This document shows positions 8,231-17,374 of a DNA stretch of 64,000 nucleotides, piece by piece. The DNA is from Micromonospora saelicesensis (lineage in GTDB: Bacteria; Actinomycetota; Actinomycetes; Mycobacteriales; Micromonosporaceae): assembly GCF_900091575.1 (NCBI RefSeq), contig NZ_FMCR01000001.1, positions 744,001 to 808,000 on the forward strand, in the 5' to 3' direction. The position numbers were made by a program, and so were the translations under genes. The first letter of the stretch is position 1. Every line of letters starts with the position of its first letter. The notes below the pieces were generated by a model. It was not told where the DNA came from. It was given only the letters and a program-made list of their open reading frames with translations, and made no database searches.

Positions 8231-9155
8231 AGTGGAGTCCTTTCACCAAGCATTGTGTGCCAGCATGAGGAATCGCTTCTCGGTTGTCACCTCTTAGAGA
8301 CGACCCGAGGCCTTGCGACCGATTGATCGCAGCATGAATCATCACCTGTTGATACGACAGCAGGCGTGGCAGTGTTCTTCTCAGTGACGTTCCGTTGAAA
8401 CCTCCCCCGTTTCACGGCTGCGCAGGCAAGATGGCCAGAAAAGCGGGCAACAATCTCGCGTTGACAATTTCTACCACAGGCGAGTGGACTCCGGTTGCCC
8501 GTTGATTGCCCGCTGCCACCGCGATCGGAGCAACCCTATGCAACAAATGTCCGATTGAAAGGTGACGATCCGTACTGGCCCCGGCAGAAGAACCTGCTGG
8601 CCGACGTTCTGCCTCGTGGACGGTGAGTGACTAGCGACAGCAGTGCGATTCGCAAAATCTGGATCGCACCCGATGCGCGGCACCCACCGACCTCCTGCGG
8701 CGGCCTCGGCGGCACTCGCCGGCTTGGCCAATCCTCGCCGCCAATAGCGCCCGCACTGCCACGATCGCTGATCTCGTCCTCGTCCTCGTCCGCGGCGCCG
8801 GCCTTCACCTTGCCTGACGGGCTTCTCGCAGCGCCCGCCTCACGGACAGCGACAAGAACATTCACCGGGAGGAATGGGGCGGAATCCTCCCCGCGTGTCC
8901 TGCAATCGATGCCCGGAACAGGCCGGCAGCAGATCTCGAAGACGGACGTCGAATGCACGATTGCCAGTTCCATTGACGGCGGTTTTTGCCTATTTTCAGG
9001 CTTTTGGCAGGTAATGATCTCTGCGGGTCCCGCCCTGGCCGCGATCGGGATAGCGTCGGCCGACCAAGTCGCGGAACGGGGGCGCCCCGCAATTGTGGGT
9101 CGTGCGCTGCATTTCCACGGCACAGATGCACCTCAGTCGTTGAAAGGAAAGCATC
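8231..9155. other. 925-base region without a convincing gene
   Basis: This stretch lies between two divergently transcribed secreted-protein genes and must hold both promoters. Reading frames exist on both strands, but none has a plausible start site, a codon-position pattern like the neighbours or a recognisable protein. An AAGGAAAG just before 9156 is the ribosome site of the next gene. A degraded gene or a non-coding RNA cannot be excluded. Confidence 0.5.
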
Positions 9156-9746
9156 TTGTCGCATCGCAGAAGTCTGTCCGAAAGAATGTTGGACGTACTA
9201 CTGGTCATCGGAGTGGCCGTCACCCTGATCGCCACCGGCGGGTCGGCACCCGCGCTGGCCTACACCGAAGCGGTTCAGGGCACTGGCAACTCCGCTCCGT
9301 GGTTCGACTTCGACAAGAATCCATCAAGCGCGCTGAACAGCACGCTTACGGCGTACGTCAGCGTGGGTGGCGTGCGTTATCGCATCAGTCAGCGTGCCGG
9401 CAGCGGTAACGGAAGCACCAACGAATGCCTGTCCAACCAGGGGTGGCTGCCCAACGGCTACTACTGGGCAGACGGAAGGGACAGCACCCGCTTCGAGCAC
9501 ATCAACAAGACCTGGGGCAACGAGGTCGTCCGCGGCTGGGTCTGGAACCTCGGATCGAAGAAGTGCTCGGGTTCAACCACCCGCACGGAACTGTTCATCC
9601 ACTCGCAAGGAACGTCCGGATGGACGAATTCCAACTACGCGTCGAACGGGTGCATCAAGATTAACCAGACCGACCGCACCCATCTGCACAACCGGTTCAA
9701 CGCCGCATACGACAAGTCCAACGGCTTCCTCCAAGTAGTCAGCTGA
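9156..9746 (+). CDS. Secreted L,D-transpeptidase-like protein
   Basis: A 196-aa exported protein starting at a TTG with AAGGAAAG upstream. It has a signal peptide of about 36 residues (VLLVIGVAVTLIATGGSAPALAY). The mature domain ends with ELFIHSQGTSGW, then SNYASNGCIKINQTD. This matches the YkuD / L,D-transpeptidase catalytic pattern H-x(14-17)-[S/T]-x-G-C, with His and Cys as catalytic residues. The upstream part (VGGVRYRISQRAG, LSNQGWLPNGYYWADGRD) is not a typical LDT N-domain, so a related cysteine amidase is possible. A wall-modifying or small cell-wall-targeting enzyme is the best guess. Confidence 0.65.
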   Translation: MSHRRSLSERMLDVLLVIGVAVTLIATGGSAPALAYTEAVQGTGNSAPWFDFDKNPSSALNSTLTAYVSVGGVRYRISQRAGSGNGSTNECLSNQGWLPNGYYWADGRDSTRFEHINKTWGNEVVRGWVWNLGSKKCSGSTTRTELFIHSQGTSGWTNSNYASNGCIKINQTDRTHLHNRFNAAYDKSNGFLQVVS

Positions 9747-9763
9747 GAGATCGGACCTCTGAC

Positions 9764-10480
9764 ATGGACAACTCGAATCGTCGTAACCGTGCACTGCTGT
9801 CGGTAGCCGCACTCATCGCGGCCACGATTGGCACCTCCATCATCCTTCAACCAGCGGCCCACAGCGAACAGCCCAGTTTGATCCGCGATCAGGTACTTCG
9901 CCACGAGCAGTTGGTGGCGGACTGCATGAAGGTGCGGGGCTTCGAATACGAGGTGACCGTTCCGGGCGACCTCCTGGTCGAGGAGGCGCGCGCCGCAGCG
10001 GAGGCCGACGGCCGCGACATCAGGGCCGCAGTGGAGCAGGCATCCGCCGCGCGTGGCACGTCGCCCAGTCCGAACGAGCTGTTGGTGGCCGGGCTGGAGC
10101 CCCGGCAGCAGCAGGCCTGGGGAGATGCTCTCTGGGGCACGGACGACACCGCCGGTTGCATGGACAGCACCCTTCAAGCCGCCGCCCGGGTCGACGTGGA
10201 GGCCGGGCTCCGACGCGCGGAGGCCATCCTCGCCCAGGCGAAGTCCGACCCCACGGTTCAGTCAGCCGAGAGGACGTACGTCGCCTGCATGACGACCCAG
10301 GGTTACGCCGTCACATCTGTCGATGGCATCCACGAGTACGTGGGCAGGCGCGCCGAGGTGCTCAGCGAAGAGGCCGGGCAGAAGCTGGAGGACAAGGCGT
10401 ACGCCCGACACGACGCCTGTGTGCGGCCGTACAACCAGACGTTCAATGCCACCCATCTCCGGCTTCTCGGTGGTAAGTGA
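9764..10480 (+). CDS. Secreted protein of unknown function
   Basis: A 238-aa protein, 17 bases after the preceding gene and probably cotranscribed. An N-terminal hydrophobic segment (ALLSVAALIAATIGTSIIL) is a signal peptide or anchor. The rest is predicted to be helical and acidic, with four cysteines at regular distances (DCMKVRGF, GCMDS, ACMTTQGY, DACVRPY). The two CM-xxxGF/Y motifs suggest an internal duplication of about 125 residues. I do not recognise the family. Confidence 0.7.
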   Translation: MDNSNRRNRALLSVAALIAATIGTSIILQPAAHSEQPSLIRDQVLRHEQLVADCMKVRGFEYEVTVPGDLLVEEARAAAEADGRDIRAAVEQASAARGTSPSPNELLVAGLEPRQQQAWGDALWGTDDTAGCMDSTLQAAARVDVEAGLRRAEAILAQAKSDPTVQSAERTYVACMTTQGYAVTSVDGIHEYVGRRAEVLSEEAGQKLEDKAYARHDACVRPYNQTFNATHLRLLGGK

Positions 10481-10559
10481 CGCTGTCGGGACAGCCCGGC
10501 TGACCAGGTGATCACACGATCGGCTGACAGCGGCATCGTCCGGTGACGGTCTCGTAAGC

Positions 10560-10594
10560 GGGGTGGTTGGGCCGGTGGTCGGTCCAACCACCCC
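10560..10594. terminator. Hairpin between converging genes
   Basis: Stem GGGGTGGTTGG / CCAACCACCCC (11 bp) with a 13-base loop, between the 9764-10480 gene and the leftward CGNR gene. Confidence 0.75.
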
Positions 10595-10635
10595 GCCGCC
10601 GCGCACGGTGTTGGTTGAAGACGATCGTCGACCTG

Positions 10636-11286
10636 CTACGAGTTGGCGGGCCGGGCGGCACGGCGACGCTCGGTGAGCCGTCGCGCCTTCACCGCGTTGC
10701 CGCAGTCGGCCATGCGACACCAACGGCGGGATCCGTTGCGGCTCTGATCGAGGAACAGCCAGCCACAGCCGCCTTCGAGCACCGGGCAGCGGCGTACCCG
10801 GGTCAGGTCGGCCGTCAGCATGACGTCGAGGGCGGACTCGGCGATCCGGTCCGGCACCAGCATGGCCGGCACCGTGCCGTAGACCAGCCGTACCTGCGAC
10901 GAGTCGAGCACGAATCTCGCTCGGACGGCCGCGCCGGACCAGCGCTGATGTAGAGCGACCAGCGCGGCCCCGGCCGCGATGGGGTCACCCGCCGTTCCAC
11001 CGTCCGCGTCGGTGGTCGCCGCGAGCAGCACGAGATACAGCCCTTCACGGATGTCCCGCACGGCGGCCAGTCCCGCGTGGGCCGCCGCAGGCTCGTCGCG
11101 CCACGCTCGGCCCACCTGGTCGACCTCCGCGTCGCTGACCACGCCCACCCGAACCGACCAGCGCAGCAGAGCGGAGCTGTCGGTCAGGAAGTCGTGCGGC
11201 GACCCGCCCCCTCGCTCCAGCGTGTTGACCAGATCGAGTGCCGGGTGGCCGCCGACCAACGGTAGCTGACACACGTCGGTTGGCAT
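10636..11286 (-). CDS. CGNR zinc-finger (ABATE domain) transcriptional regulator
   Basis: A 216-aa protein. The N-terminal about 150 residues match the ABATE-type stress-response domain, beginning with LPLVGGHPALDLVNTLERGG. The C-terminal 45 residues are a CGNR zinc finger: CPVLEGGCGWLFLDQSRNGSRRWCRMADCGNAVKARR (in parts), with cysteines for one zinc and the name-giving Cys-Gly-Asn followed by basic DNA-binding residues. Such regulators often control a neighbouring detoxification or efflux gene. Here it is divergent from an MFS pump with 229 bases between, so local regulation of that pump is likely. Confidence 0.85.
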   Translation of the reverse strand: MPTDVCQLPLVGGHPALDLVNTLERGGGSPHDFLTDSSALLRWSVRVGVVSDAEVDQVGRAWRDEPAAAHAGLAAVRDIREGLYLVLLAATTDADGGTAGDPIAAGAALVALHQRWSGAAVRARFVLDSSQVRLVYGTVPAMLVPDRIAESALDVMLTADLTRVRRCPVLEGGCGWLFLDQSRNGSRRWCRMADCGNAVKARRLTERRRAARPANS

Positions 11287-11515
11287 ACCGGGGATGCTAC
11301 CACCGAAGCCGCCTAAGGCGGTTAGTCCCTACGCCCACATCTCCGCGTGGGTCGCCCAGCATCTCAACCCAGCGTGCGGATGTGGGTTCGCGGCGCGAAA
11401 ACAGCGAGGGATGCGCACCTGCCTATGCTACCGTCAAAATCCAGTTAGCCGGGATCACGGTGCCTCATCCGTGACAGCTGATCGCTCCACCTCGTCAGGA
11501 TCTGGGAGGTAGCCA

Positions 11516-12763
11516 ATGGTGCACGAACGACGCGCGGTCTATGCCCTCGCCGCGTTGTCCGCCGCCACTTTCTGTTACGTCACCACCGAAGTGCTTCCGA
11601 TCGGGTTGCTCACGCTGATCGCGCCGGACCTGGGACGCTCCAGGTCCGAGGCTGGTCTGCTGGTGACTGGGTACGCCGTGGTGGTCATGATTGTGGCGCT
11701 CCCGCTGACCCGGGTCACTCGGCGTGTGCCCCGGCGCCCGCTGCTCGCCGGCGCCCTCGGTGTGTTCGCCGCGGCGACGACGGTGTCGGCCTTCGCAACC
11801 TCCTACGAGGTGTTGCTCGCCGCGCGGCTGGTGTCCGCCACCACCAACGGTGTCTTCTGGGCGGTGGTGTTCCCGGTGGCGATCTCGATGTTTCCCGCGA
11901 ACATCCGCGGCCGCATCGTGGCGCGACTGTCGATCGGTAACGCGCTCGGCCCGGTTCTCGGCGTGCCGCTGAGCACCTGGTTGGGCGGGCAGGCCGGATG
12001 GCGAGCGGCCTTCGTCGCGATGGCCGTCTTCGGCTTCGTCACCTGCATCGCGGTCGCCCTGCTCCTGCCGAGCGTCACACCGCAACAACAGAGTGCCGGC
12101 GACATCGGGCCGATGCCGGACCGGCCCCGCTTCGTCGTGCTCCTTTTCGCCACCATCCTCGCGGTCACCGGCGCCATGGGCGCGTTCACCTACATGACCG
12201 TCTTCCTCCTCGACGTCAGCGGGTTCGCCGCAGCGTCTCTCGGCCTGCTGCTCTTCGTTCAAGGCTCCTTCGGCGTGGCTGGCACCTGGGCGGTCGGCCG
12301 GGTCCTGGACCGCTTTCCGCTCGGTGTCGTGCTGGTGCTACTCGGGCTCCTCACCGCCGCGATGCTCGGCCTCTACGGAGTTGGCGCGAGCAAGGCGTTG
12401 ACGATCCCGTTGCTCGCCGTGGCGGGGATGTCGTTCAGTTCGCTGATCGCGGGAATCCAGCACCGCGTCATGCAGGTGGCCCCGTCGACAACCGACATGG
12501 CGTCGGCCAGCCTCAGCGTCGCGTTCAACTTCGGCCTCGCGGCCGGCTCGTTGATCGGCGCGGGTCTGCTGGCGACGGCCGGGGTACGCGTCATCCCATT
12601 GTTCGGTGGCCTGCTGACGGCCGTGGCGATCGCGTTGCTCGCCGGCCACGAGATGTCCCGCAGGAGAGGGAGGAACCACACGCCCGACCACAGCAGTTGG
12701 TCGGTGCGACCGACCCCCAGCCGCGATGCCGAGAAGCCACCGGCCACCAGCGTGCGGACATAG
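11516..12763 (+). CDS. MFS drug-efflux transporter (DHA1-like)
   Basis: A 415-aa integral membrane protein with about 12 predicted helices. It begins at an ATG 7 bases after GGGAGG. The first helix has ATFCYVTTEVLPIGLL, typical of the arabinose-efflux/chloramphenicol-resistance (CmlR) branch. Motif A-like residues follow helix 2 (LPLTRVTRRVPRRPLL), and the motif C region NALGPVLGVPLSTWLG suggests an antiporter. Substrate unknown. It is divergent from the CGNR regulator and terminated by the hairpin at 12790. Confidence 0.85.
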   Translation: MVHERRAVYALAALSAATFCYVTTEVLPIGLLTLIAPDLGRSRSEAGLLVTGYAVVVMIVALPLTRVTRRVPRRPLLAGALGVFAAATTVSAFATSYEVLLAARLVSATTNGVFWAVVFPVAISMFPANIRGRIVARLSIGNALGPVLGVPLSTWLGGQAGWRAAFVAMAVFGFVTCIAVALLLPSVTPQQQSAGDIGPMPDRPRFVVLLFATILAVTGAMGAFTYMTVFLLDVSGFAAASLGLLLFVQGSFGVAGTWAVGRVLDRFPLGVVLVLLGLLTAAMLGLYGVGASKALTIPLLAVAGMSFSSLIAGIQHRVMQVAPSTTDMASASLSVAFNFGLAAGSLIGAGLLATAGVRVIPLFGGLLTAVAIALLAGHEMSRRRGRNHTPDHSSWSVRPTPSRDAEKPPATSVRT

Positions 12764-12789
12764 ATGGCGCGGACCTGGGGTGGCAAGAA

Positions 12790-12828
12790 GCGGCCCGGCG
12801 CGGAGAGTGGTCCTCCGCGCCGGGCCGC
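12790..12828. terminator. Perfect 16-bp hairpin between MFS and GH6 genes
   Basis: Stem GCGGCCCGGCGCGGAG / CTCCGCGCCGGGCCGC with a 7-base loop, placed between converging genes and therefore likely bidirectional. Confidence 0.85.
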
Positions 12829-12842
12829 CGCATCGGCTGAAA

Positions 12843-14243
12843 TCAGCTGGTCACACAGTCGGCCAACACGCCCGGACCGGTGCCGGTGCCCTGGAAGCCG
12901 AAGGTGGTCGACTGCCGGCCGAGGACCCGTCCGTTGTAGCTCACGTTGGCGAACCCTACGGTTCCGCTGGTGCCGCTGACCTGCGCGTTCCAGGCGCTGG
13001 TGACCGCGCCGCCGGGCAGCGCGACGGTCACGGTCCAGCCGTTGATGTCCGACTTGCCGGCGGTGACCGTCACGCTCGCGGTGAAACCGCCAGCCCACTG
13101 GTTGAGCGCGATCGACGCGTAGCAGCCGTCACCGGCCGGCGGAGTGGTGTTCGGCGGAGGGGTGGTCGGCGGCGTGGTCGGCGGCGTGGTCGTCGGTGGG
13201 GTCGTGGTCGGTGGAGTGGTCGTCGGCGGCGGCGTCGTCGGCGGGGTGGTGGTGGGCGGGTTGGGCACACCGTTGGCCAGGCTGAAAGCCAGGTCGGGCT
13301 GGAACGAACCGGCCGTGAAGCGGCAGCCGTCCGCCTCCCCCGGCGGCTTCACCCACAGGTACGCGTCGATGTTGGCATCGCCGGTGTTTGTCGTCGGGTA
13401 CTGCCCGATGCGCCGGTCGGTGTTGTCGTCGCCGCACCAGTCCCCGCTGGCGCCCCCGTTGCGGCTGGTGTCGATGACCTGGCGCTTGCCCGAGATCCCC
13501 ATGCCGTTGAGGGAGGAGATGACCGCCCGACCGAAGTTCGCCTCGCTGGAGGTCGAGTTGTAGTTCGACACGTTGGTGAAGAAGCCGTCGGCGTACTGCA
13601 CGCCGGCCGCCCGGAGCCGGTTTGCCGTCTCACCCGCGCTGTTCCAGGTGGAGTGGCCGCCGTCGAGGTACACCTTGGCGTTGGGGTTGCCCGACTTGAT
13701 GGTCCGGGTGGCCGTCGAGATCGCCTGGTTGCGCGCGTTGATCTCGGCGGTGCTCAGGCACGTCAGCAGAGCGAGCGAGTCGGTTTCCAGGATGATGATG
13801 ACGGTCTGGTTGCCCAGTCCCCTGGCGAAGTTGGACACCCACGTCTGGTACTGGTTGAGGTCCGGCGCCCCACCGGCGCTGGCCCCGCCGCAGTCCCGGT
13901 TGGTGATCTCGTAGACGGCCAGGACCGGGATCTGCTGCGCCGCGTTGGCGGCGCCGATGAACCCGGAGACCTCGGACTGCACGGTCGAGGGGTTGAAGTT
14001 GGCGAACCAGCGCGCCTGCGGCTGACTCGCGATCTTGTCGCGGATGACGGCCGTACGCGAGTCGCCAGGGTTGGCGGCGACCCAGCGGACGACGGCCGAA
14101 CTCGGGTCACGGTAGAGCGACCCGGACAGCGTGCCGGCGGAGGCGCTGCTGACGGCGAGGCAGACGCCGACGGCGGTGGCGCCCGCGACGGCCGCCACGC
14201 TGATTGCCGCCGATCTGCGGCGGAGCGAGGAGAGGATAGCCAC
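12843..14243 (-). CDS. Secreted GH6 cellulase with C-terminal CBM2
   Basis: Predicted beta-1,4-glucanase (endoglucanase or cellobiohydrolase) of 466 aa. Signal peptide (SAAISVAAVAGATAVGVCLAVSSASAG), then a GH6 domain of about 290 residues. VLAVYEITNRDCGG carries the catalytic acid Asp, VYLDGGHSTW is the family's substrate loop, and the C-terminal part YLWVKPPGEADGCR precedes the end of the barrel. A Pro/Thr linker of about 45 residues follows and then a CBM2 cellulose-binding module (GCYASIALNQWAGGFTASVTV...). I chose the GTG at 14243 because GGAGG lies 9 bases upstream. The CebR-like operator at 14284 predicts induction by cello-oligosaccharides. Confidence 0.9.
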   Translation of the reverse strand: MAILSSLRRRSAAISVAAVAGATAVGVCLAVSSASAGTLSGSLYRDPSSAVVRWVAANPGDSRTAVIRDKIASQPQARWFANFNPSTVQSEVSGFIGAANAAQQIPVLAVYEITNRDCGGASAGGAPDLNQYQTWVSNFARGLGNQTVIIILETDSLALLTCLSTAEINARNQAISTATRTIKSGNPNAKVYLDGGHSTWNSAGETANRLRAAGVQYADGFFTNVSNYNSTSSEANFGRAVISSLNGMGISGKRQVIDTSRNGGASGDWCGDDNTDRRIGQYPTTNTGDANIDAYLWVKPPGEADGCRFTAGSFQPDLAFSLANGVPNPPTTTPPTTPPPTTTPPTTTPPTTTPPTTPPTTPPPNTTPPAGDGCYASIALNQWAGGFTASVTVTAGKSDINGWTVTVALPGGAVTSAWNAQVSGTSGTVGFANVSYNGRVLGRQSTTFGFQGTGTGPGVLADCVTS

Positions 14244-14283
14244 GACGTGTTGCCTCCAGATCACATAGATGTATCCAAGTTCA

Positions 14284-14297
14284 TGGGAGCGTTCCCA
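14284..14297. promoter_or_regulatory. CebR/CelR-type operator upstream of the GH6 gene
   Basis: TGGGAGCGTTCCCA differs at one position from the palindrome TGGGAGCGCTCCCA bound by the LacI-family cellulose regulators CebR (Streptomyces) and CelR (Thermobifida). It lies about 40 bases before the GH6 start, where repressor binding would block transcription. Confidence 0.85.
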
Positions 14298-14403
14298 AGG
14301 ACGTTAGCGGAGGCGTGCACCGCTGCCAAGGTATGAACACTCGTCGATGAGCCGGATGCCCGTGTTTGGGGGTCCGTGTCTGGGTGTCACAACTGGTAGG
14401 CAG

Positions 14404-17283
14404 TCAGGAGCCGTAGATGCTGACCTTCAGCTTTTCTCGAATGACTGCCGCCTGCACCTCGTCACGTCCGTCATAGACATCCAAGGCTTGATGCCACACC
14501 TTCCACGCGGCGGCCAGGTCACCCGCGGCCTCGTAGGTGTCGCCGAGGCGGGCCAACGCGCTGGCCTGGAGAGTGGTTTCGCCGACCTCCGCGGACAGGT
14601 TGACCGCACGCCGCCCACAGGAGAGCGCCTGGGCGTGATCGCCTCGTTGGTGGTGAACATGCGCCAGGCTGTCCCACACGTACGCCTCACCGTGGAGGTC
14701 GCCCAGGCGTTGCATGAGAGCAACGGCGCGTCCGCAGTAGTCAAGCGCGCGGGTGTGGTCGCCCAGCAGGCTGTGATACCACCCGACAGCGTTGAGTGCG
14801 CTGGCCTCGCCAGATTCGGGGCCCGCATGCCGATGGAGGTGCAGCATTTGTTCGGCGTGTGCCAGCGCGTCACGGTAGCTTCCCTGGCGCTCGGCCAACC
14901 AGGACAAATTGCTGTGGACCTGCGCCTGTCCGGTCCGGTCCCTGATCTCGACGTACAGCTTCAAGGCAGACCCGTGGTGCTGGCGGGCACGTTCGTAGTG
15001 CCCCAGGCGGGTGTGGGCGTTGGCGAGGCCGCGATGGCAGCGGGCCTCGGCCCTGCGGTCCTTCAGCCGCTGTGCAGCGACGAGACCCGTGGCCTCGACC
15101 GCGGCCCACTCGTGCCACCACCCGCATCGGTTGAGGAAGGTGGTCAGCGTCCAGCCAAGTTGCCATGCGTGCGAGTCGAACCCGTTCGAGGCTGCCATGT
15201 CGACGGCCGTGACGAGTGCCCGCCGTTCGTGCGTGTACCAGGCGAACGCCGCGTCGCTGCCGTTGAGGATCTCCGTGGTCACGCCGGGCTGCGGCGCCGC
15301 GAGGTCGATCGAGTCACGCCGGTGCGGATAGATCAGGCGATCGGCCACATGGGCGGTGTGCAGGTAGTGGTCGAGCATCCGATGCCGCGCGGCGCGCAGA
15401 TCGCGCTCGGTCTCGTGAACATCGACGAGTTCGCGCGCGTACGCGCGCAGAAGATCGTGGAGCGCGTACCGGTCGGTCGAACGTCGCTCGACCATGTGGA
15501 CGGCTACGAGGTCGGCCAGCAGTCGGCTGGTCTGGTCCAGCGGCAGGCCGGCCAGGCTGGCACAGGTCGACACGGCCATCTCCAGGCCGTGATGCAGGCC
15601 GAGCAGGCGAAACAGTCGGGCGTGTTCGGGGCTGAGAGCCCGGTAGGAACCGGAGAGAACTGTCCGGAGGTCCGACCGCGGATCGTCTCCGGCAAGGACG
15701 TCCAGATCTCCGCCGCTCCCGAGGCGACTGGCGAGGACCTCGATCGAGAGCTGGGCGTCGGTGGCGGCACGCGCCGCGACGATGGCCAGCGCCAAGGGTA
15801 GACCTGCGCACCGGCGGATGATCTGGTCGACGGCTCCCGCGTCCCGCACGACCCGGGCGACGCCCAGTCGGCGGGTGAGCAACTCGTGCGCTTCCACCTC
15901 GGTCAGCATGCCGAGCGCGACGGGTTGAGCCCCTTCGTTCACGACGAGTCCGGTGAGCCGGTTTCGGCTGGTGACCACGACCAGACAGGACGGGTTGCCC
16001 GGGAGCAGCGGGCGCACCTGTGCCGCATCGCGGGCGTTGTCCAGTACGACCAGCACCCGCCGGTCGGCCAGGACGCTGCGGTAGAGACCCACCTGGGCGT
16101 TGAGCCCGGGAGGTATCCGGTCCGGCGGAACGTGCAACGCTTCCAGGAAGTCCCGCAGGACGTCGGTGGGCTTGAGGGCCGTCGTTCCGTCCGGGCCGAA
16201 CCCGTCCAGGTTCACGAAGAGCTGCCCGTCCGGGAAGCGGTCGCGGACCCGATGTGCCCAACGGACGGCCAGCGCGGTCTTGCCGACACCGGCATGGCCC
16301 ACGATGGACAGGACCGTCGGGTGCGGCTGGTCAGTGGGATCGGTGGCCAGGGCCGCATCCAACTCGGCCAGACTGGCGGAACGGCCGACGAACAGGGCCC
16401 CTTGCATAGGAAGTTGAGCCGGGCGAACAGGTGTCGCACCGGTGTCGGGCGCAAGGGTGACGCCCTCGGAACGCGCCGACGGGTCGAGGGCTCGGTCCTG
16501 CCGAAGAATCGCCTCGTACCTCTTACGCAGCTCGTCGCCCGGGTCGACGCCCAGTTCATCGGCGAGCGTGGCAGCGACGCGCTGGTACGCCTCGATCGCC
16601 TCGGCCTGCCGCCCTGACTGGTAGAGGCCGGTCATCAGCATGGCCGCGAGCCGCTCGCGCAGCGGATGTCTCGCCACCAGATCAGTCAGTTCGGCGACCA
16701 CGGCGGCCCCGCCGCCGAAAGTCAGCTCGCACTCCAGACACTCTTCGAGGACCGCGATGCGCATCTCCTCCAACACGGCCGCCTCGCGCTCCAACACGAT
16801 CCCGTTCAGATCCGCGAGCGCGGGACCCCGCCACATCGACACCGCCTGACGCAGCACGACGGCGGCCTTGCGCTTGTCATCGAGCGCTACGAGGCGTCGC
16901 CCCTCGGACACGGCGTCCTTGAATCGGGCGAGGTCCAGCTGACCCGCGTCGACCCGAAGCCGGTAGTTGGCGCGCTCACCATCCAGCAGATGCGCCGCAC
17001 CGTAGCGATCAAGTGTGCGACGCAGCTGCCAGATTCCGCTGTGGATCTGGTTGCGAGCTGTCGCGGGCGGGTCCCCGCTCCAGGCGATGGCGATCAGGTC
17101 TGCGGCGGACACCAGCTGACCGTGGCGGAGGAGCAGACCGGCCAGCAGCCTTCTCTGCCGCTCGCCGCCCAGCTCAACGCGTCGGCCGCCAGCGCGAACC
17201 TCCAGGGGCCCGAGCACCATGAAGTCGATCGGCACCGCCACGATGACACCCCCGATGTGCAGATCGGCCCGTAGGGTAGTCAT
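14404..17283 (-). CDS. AfsR-type SARP regulator with NB-ARC and TPR domains
   Basis: A 959-aa transcriptional regulator. Residues about 20-110 are an OmpR-like winged helix (VLGPLEVRAGGRRVELGGERQRRLLAGLLL), and 115-265 are the bacterial transcriptional activation domain (BTAD) typical of SARPs. Then comes an NB-ARC/AAA-like ATPase with a P-loop GHAGVGKTAL at about residue 327 and a Walker B VLVVLDNARD. The C-terminal third contains TPR-like helical repeats (LGHYERARQHHGSALKL, RGDHAQALSCGRRAV). This layout is that of AfsR, which integrates phosphorylation or ligand signals to switch on secondary metabolism. It flanks the polyketide cluster, but whether it controls it is inference. Confidence 0.9.
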   Translation of the reverse strand: MTTLRADLHIGGVIVAVPIDFMVLGPLEVRAGGRRVELGGERQRRLLAGLLLRHGQLVSAADLIAIAWSGDPPATARNQIHSGIWQLRRTLDRYGAAHLLDGERANYRLRVDAGQLDLARFKDAVSEGRRLVALDDKRKAAVVLRQAVSMWRGPALADLNGIVLEREAAVLEEMRIAVLEECLECELTFGGGAAVVAELTDLVARHPLRERLAAMLMTGLYQSGRQAEAIEAYQRVAATLADELGVDPGDELRKRYEAILRQDRALDPSARSEGVTLAPDTGATPVRPAQLPMQGALFVGRSASLAELDAALATDPTDQPHPTVLSIVGHAGVGKTALAVRWAHRVRDRFPDGQLFVNLDGFGPDGTTALKPTDVLRDFLEALHVPPDRIPPGLNAQVGLYRSVLADRRVLVVLDNARDAAQVRPLLPGNPSCLVVVTSRNRLTGLVVNEGAQPVALGMLTEVEAHELLTRRLGVARVVRDAGAVDQIIRRCAGLPLALAIVAARAATDAQLSIEVLASRLGSGGDLDVLAGDDPRSDLRTVLSGSYRALSPEHARLFRLLGLHHGLEMAVSTCASLAGLPLDQTSRLLADLVAVHMVERRSTDRYALHDLLRAYARELVDVHETERDLRAARHRMLDHYLHTAHVADRLIYPHRRDSIDLAAPQPGVTTEILNGSDAAFAWYTHERRALVTAVDMAASNGFDSHAWQLGWTLTTFLNRCGWWHEWAAVEATGLVAAQRLKDRRAEARCHRGLANAHTRLGHYERARQHHGSALKLYVEIRDRTGQAQVHSNLSWLAERQGSYRDALAHAEQMLHLHRHAGPESGEASALNAVGWYHSLLGDHTRALDYCGRAVALMQRLGDLHGEAYVWDSLAHVHHQRGDHAQALSCGRRAVNLSAEVGETTLQASALARLGDTYEAAGDLAAAWKVWHQALDVYDGRDEVQAAVIREKLKVSIYGS

Positions 17284-17340
17284 CTGGTTTCAGAGTGTCA
17301 AGATCGCGCTTTGCTGGTCGTCGTAAATCGTCTGAAGACC

Positions 17341-17366
17341 GCCCGGGAACGCGCCCCTCCCCGGGC
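17341..17366 (-). terminator. Possible terminator after the adenosine kinase gene
   Basis: GCCCGGG / CCCGGGC 7-bp stem with a 12-base loop, a few bases beyond the stop of the leftward kinase gene. Confidence 0.4.
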
Positions 17367-17374
17367 TGCCCCGA

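Noticed and set aside
8627..9409. Open frame of about 260 codons in the gene-poor stretch
   Set aside because: It overlaps the LDT-like gene in another frame, has no recognisable domain and its Ser/Ala/Pro-rich content looks like chance.
13142..13260. Short GTGGTCGGCGG-like direct repeats resembling an array
   Set aside because: They encode the Pro/Thr linker of the GH6 protein; spacing and composition are those of a low-complexity linker, not CRISPR.
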